From Acidobacteriota bacterium (GTDB taxonomy: Bacteria; Acidobacteriota; Terriglobia; Acidiferrales; UBA7541), in NCBI GenBank assembly GCA_003161495.1, contig PMOP01000361.1, forward strand, positions 1 to 7,419: DNA of 7,419 nucleotides. Reading direction: 5' to 3'. The translations under genes and the position numbers were made by a program. The notes under the pieces were generated by a model, which was given only the letters and a program-made list of their open reading frames with translations, had not been told where the DNA came from and did no database searches. Of the stretch, positions 5,843-7,419 are shown piece by piece (the stretch's first letter is position 1; each line of letters begins with the position of its first letter).

Positions 5843-6631
5843 ATGCCAGGCCGTCTGCAAAATAAAGTAGCCCTGATTACCGGCGGCAACAGCGGAATAG
5901 GCGAAGCCGCCGCTCGCCGCTTCACCCAGGAGGGCGCAAAAGTAGCGATCCTCGCCCGCCGCGAAACAGAAGGCCGCGCCGTCCAGGATGCAATCCGCGC
6001 GCAAGGCGGCGAAATCACTTTTCTTCCGTGCGACGTCACCGATCGCGCCGCCGTCGAAGCGGCGGTCGCGCAAACGGTCGCCACCTATGGCGGCTTGCAC
6101 GTGCTCATCAACAATGCCGGTGGCGGCGCGCGCGAAATGTTTCCCGCGGAATCCGATGAGACATGGAATCGCGTGGTCGGAGTAAATCTGACCGCCTGCT
6201 TCCTCACCTGCAGGGCGGCTTGGCCTCATCTCATCAAAGCCGGTGGCGCCGCCATCGTCAATGTATCTTCCCTGGCCGCCGTGTCCGGAGTAAGTGAAGC
6301 CGTCCTGGAAAAATTTCCCACGCTTCCTTCGGCTTCGTACATAGCCGCAAAAGCCGGCCTCGAAGGTTTTACTCGCTATATCGCCAGCCTGGGCGGACCA
6401 CACCACATTCGCGCCAACTGCGTTCGCCCCGGCCAAATTCTCACGCGGCGTCTCACCACCGCCGCAGGCGAGCACGTCTTCGCGCGCCACTTCGAGATTT
6501 GGCAATTGCTAAAAGGTCCGGGATACGCCGAAGACGTGGCCAATGCCATGCTGTTTCTCTCTTCCGACGAATCGCGTTTCATAACAGCCGAGATGATGAA
6601 TGTCGACGGCGGAGCTGCGGCAAAGCTGTAA
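5843..6631 (+). CDS. Short-chain dehydrogenase/reductase (classical SDR), probably NADP(H)-dependent
   Basis: The product is a 262-residue soluble oxidoreductase interconverting an alcohol and a ketone on an unidentified substrate. The Rossmann motif is TGGNSGIG (residues 13-20), Asp64 in PCDVTD binds adenine, NNAG is at 90-93 and the catalytic Asn115 is in VGVNLT. Ser143 in NVSS pairs with Tyr166 and Lys170 in YIAAK. The usual RPG after the active site (195-197) and the terminal NVDGG are present. ILARRE at the end of beta-2 has Arg rather than Asp, which favours NADP(H). Ser143 and Tyr166 are 23 residues apart instead of about 13, so there is an insert near SGVSEAVLEKFPTLP beside the active site. 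The start is the ATG at 5843. It follows the MmgE/PrpD gene by 129 nt, containing repeats and a possible terminator, and is bracketed by the two composite repeats. It might oxidise the hydratase product, but only position suggests this. Confidence 0.9.
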   Translation: MPGRLQNKVALITGGNSGIGEAAARRFTQEGAKVAILARRETEGRAVQDAIRAQGGEITFLPCDVTDRAAVEAAVAQTVATYGGLHVLINNAGGGAREMFPAESDETWNRVVGVNLTACFLTCRAAWPHLIKAGGAAIVNVSSLAAVSGVSEAVLEKFPTLPSASYIAAKAGLEGFTRYIASLGGPHHIRANCVRPGQILTRRLTTAAGEHVFARHFEIWQLLKGPGYAEDVANAMLFLSSDESRFITAEMMNVDGGAAAKL

Positions 6632-6667
6632 TACTTTGTAAAAAAAAGGTAGAGTCGCGAGTTTTTA

Positions 6668-6698
6668 GTAGCACAGGCACTCTTGCCTGTGCGGTTTT
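6668..6698 (+). repeat. Palindromic repeat unit C
   Basis: Identical over 31 nt to unit A. The stem is 6671-6679 with 6684-6692 and the loop CTCT is 6680-6683, followed by GGTTTT. It lies 36 nt after the SDR stop and could act as a weak terminator for that gene. Confidence 0.92.
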
Positions 6699-6735
6699 CG
6701 CGATTGTTGTTGCCCCCGAATCTTCAGCACACATC

Positions 6736-6766
6736 AAAACCGCACAGGCAAGAGTGCCTGTGCTAC
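6736..6766 (-). repeat. Palindromic repeat unit D, inverted
   Basis: Exact reverse complement of unit C over 31 nt, with AAAACC first and GCTAC last on the plus strand. Stem arms are 6742-6750 and 6755-6763 around AGAG. Confidence 0.92.
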
Positions 6767-6804
6767 CCAAAGCGAAAAACTTCGTCGCGCCGCCTCCGGC
6801 AGTG

Positions 6805-6810
6805 TAGAAT
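6805..6810 (+). promoter_or_regulatory. Candidate -10 box for the DsrE-like gene
   Basis: TAGAAT matches five of six bases of the sigma-70 -10 consensus, 47 nt before the chosen start. No convincing -35 box lies 16-18 nt upstream (the area reads TTCGTC), so this is tentative. Confidence 0.3.
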
Positions 6811-6826
6811 ATCGTTCATCGTAGCC

Positions 6827-6837
6827 CGTTTAAAACG
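6827..6837. promoter_or_regulatory. Perfect palindrome in the DsrE-like leader
   Basis: CGTTT-A-AAACG lies between the candidate -10 box and the ribosome binding site. A looser CGTTC (6813-6817) / GAACG (6838-6842 region) pairing overlaps it. It may be an operator or a leader hairpin; it could also be chance. Confidence 0.2.
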
Positions 6838-6847
6838 AACGTCACAT

Positions 6848-6851
6848 GGAG
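6848..6851 (+). promoter_or_regulatory. Ribosome binding site deciding the DsrE-like start
   Basis: GGAG lies 6 nt before the ATG at 6858 and overlaps the alternative ATG at 6846, which has no such site of its own. This favours 6858. Confidence 0.6.
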
Positions 6852-6857
6852 AATCAA

Positions 6858-7412
6858 ATGAAAACTTTGTGGATCGGCGCGGTGGCAGCATTCGCAATCT
6901 TGATGGCGCTTCCGGGATCGCTGCGCGCGCAATCGGCGCAAGCGTTGCCAATTCCCAGCGTCGATTCGGCCATCGACTTTCCGAACGAACACGAAATGCC
7001 CGATCCGAATCTGACCTACAAGATCGTGTTCGACATCGGCAAAGCGGCCGACAAAGTCGACGATGTAAATCCTGGCCTCACCGTCATTTCTCGTTATTTC
7101 AATACGCTGGCCAAGGGCGGCGTCCCGGCCGATCACAGAAAATTCGTCGTGGTATTCCACCAGGGAGGGACCGAAATCGCCCTGAACAACGCCGCCTACA
7201 AGACCCTCAAAGACGGCCATGACAATCCCAACATCCCCCTGCTCCACAGCATGAAGCAAGCCGGCATCGACTTCCGCGTTTGCGGCCAGGGAGTCATCTC
7301 CAGAAAAATCGACGTAGCCACCATCAATCCCGAAATTCAGGTCGATCAATGGGCCATGACCACGATCACCACGCTTCAGCTCCGCGGCTACGTTCGCGTG
7401 GCAATGAATTAG
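6858..7412 (+). CDS. Exported DsrE/DsrF-like family protein
   Basis: The product is a 184-residue protein with a Sec signal peptide: MKTLWIG start, hydrophobic core AVAAFAILMALPG (residues 8-20), and likely cleavage after LRA (24) or AQA (29). The mature part looks like the DsrE/DsrF-like fold: beta-strand LTYKIVFDIG (52-61), RYFNTLAKGGV with helix (79-89), FVVVFHQGGTEIALNNAAY (96-114), and FRVCGQGVISRKID (139-152). Cys142 is the only cysteine of the protein and sits where many DsrE-like proteins have their conserved sulfur-handling cysteine. The end, TTLQLRGYVRVAMN, matches the usual C-terminal strand. The ATG at 6858 was chosen over 6846 because of GGAG at 6848-6851 and the better signal-peptide start. 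Periplasmic homologues are of unknown function; a role in sulfur chemistry or as a small-molecule binder is only inferred. It is separated from the SDR gene by a repeat and probably transcribed on its own. Confidence 0.8.
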   Translation: MKTLWIGAVAAFAILMALPGSLRAQSAQALPIPSVDSAIDFPNEHEMPDPNLTYKIVFDIGKAADKVDDVNPGLTVISRYFNTLAKGGVPADHRKFVVVFHQGGTEIALNNAAYKTLKDGHDNPNIPLLHSMKQAGIDFRVCGQGVISRKIDVATINPEIQVDQWAMTTITTLQLRGYVRVAMN

Positions 7413-7419
7413 AAGTTCG

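Larger units (their letters stand above)
6668..6766. repeat. Composite palindromic repeat, copy 2 (inverted pair of 31-nt units)
   Basis: Units C and D are exact 31-nt inverted copies separated by 37 nt, so each unit can fold alone (9-bp stem) or the two can pair as a 31-bp stem. The whole 226-nt gap 6632-6857 holds this element, an A-run at 6640-6646, and a candidate promoter; I see no gene. Open frames crossing it (for example with the peptide STGTLACA) are translations of the repeat. Confidence 0.85.

Noticed and set aside
5822..6505. Minus-strand open frame of 227 codons
   Set aside because: Antisense shadow of the SDR gene, which has all classical motifs and a strong ribosome binding site.
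5721..6766. CRISPR array
   Set aside because: There are only four palindromic units in inverted pairs with unequal spacing, a gene between them, and no cas genes; this does not fit a CRISPR array.
6499..6807. Plus-strand frame with a peptide from the repeat (STGTLACA and AQARVPVLPK)
   Set aside because: It overlaps the SDR 3' end out of frame and runs through the palindromic units; the protein-like text is translated repeat DNA.

Overview
The window looks like chromosomal DNA of a moderately GC-rich soil-type bacterium. My best guess is an acidobacterium. The guess rests on the dispersed palindromic repeat with arms GCACAGGCA and TGCCTGTGC around CTCT, which I associate from memory with intergenic regions of Acidobacteriota, and on the mix of catabolic families. 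No rRNA, tRNA or marker gene confirms the taxonomy.

Positions 1-4148 (minus strand) hold a tight four-gene operon. In transcription order it encodes an acyl-CoA dehydrogenase (2976-4148), a CaiB/BaiF-type family III CoA-transferase (1801-2976, start overlapping the previous stop), a small MaoC-type hydratase (1257-1772) and an OFA-family MFS transporter (1242 down to base 1, where it leaves the window). A 155-bp divergent intergenic region (4149-4303) separates this operon from a plus-strand MmgE/PrpD-family gene (4304-5713). Together these read as uptake, CoA activation, desaturation and hydration of an organic acid. The family set resembles the Pseudomonas itaconate-degradation neighbourhood, which has CoA-transferase, MaoC hydratase, acyl-CoA dehydrogenase and MmgE/PrpD. 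The citramalyl-CoA lyase is not in the window and the MaoC protein is only one hot-dog domain long, so the substrate is open.

Positions 5714-6857 hold a short-chain dehydrogenase/reductase gene (5843-6631) bracketed by two copies of a ~100-bp composite repeat (5721-5825 and 6668-6766). Each copy is a pair of inverted 31-nt palindromic units. The first copy lies 7 bp after the MmgE/PrpD stop and ends 2 bp before the SDR Shine-Dalgarno sequence. The SDR could supply the oxidation step after the hydratase, but this is inferred from position only.

Positions 6858-7412 (plus strand) encode a small exported DsrE/DsrF-like protein with a single cysteine, with a candidate promoter in front. It has no evident link to the catabolic genes.

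The most interesting sequence-level points are three. The acyl-CoA dehydrogenase lacks the usual C-terminal catalytic glutamate but has one at the isovaleryl-CoA/long-chain dehydrogenase position. The MaoC protein has Asn where the hydratase motif has Asp. The paired repeat units show a compensatory stem change.
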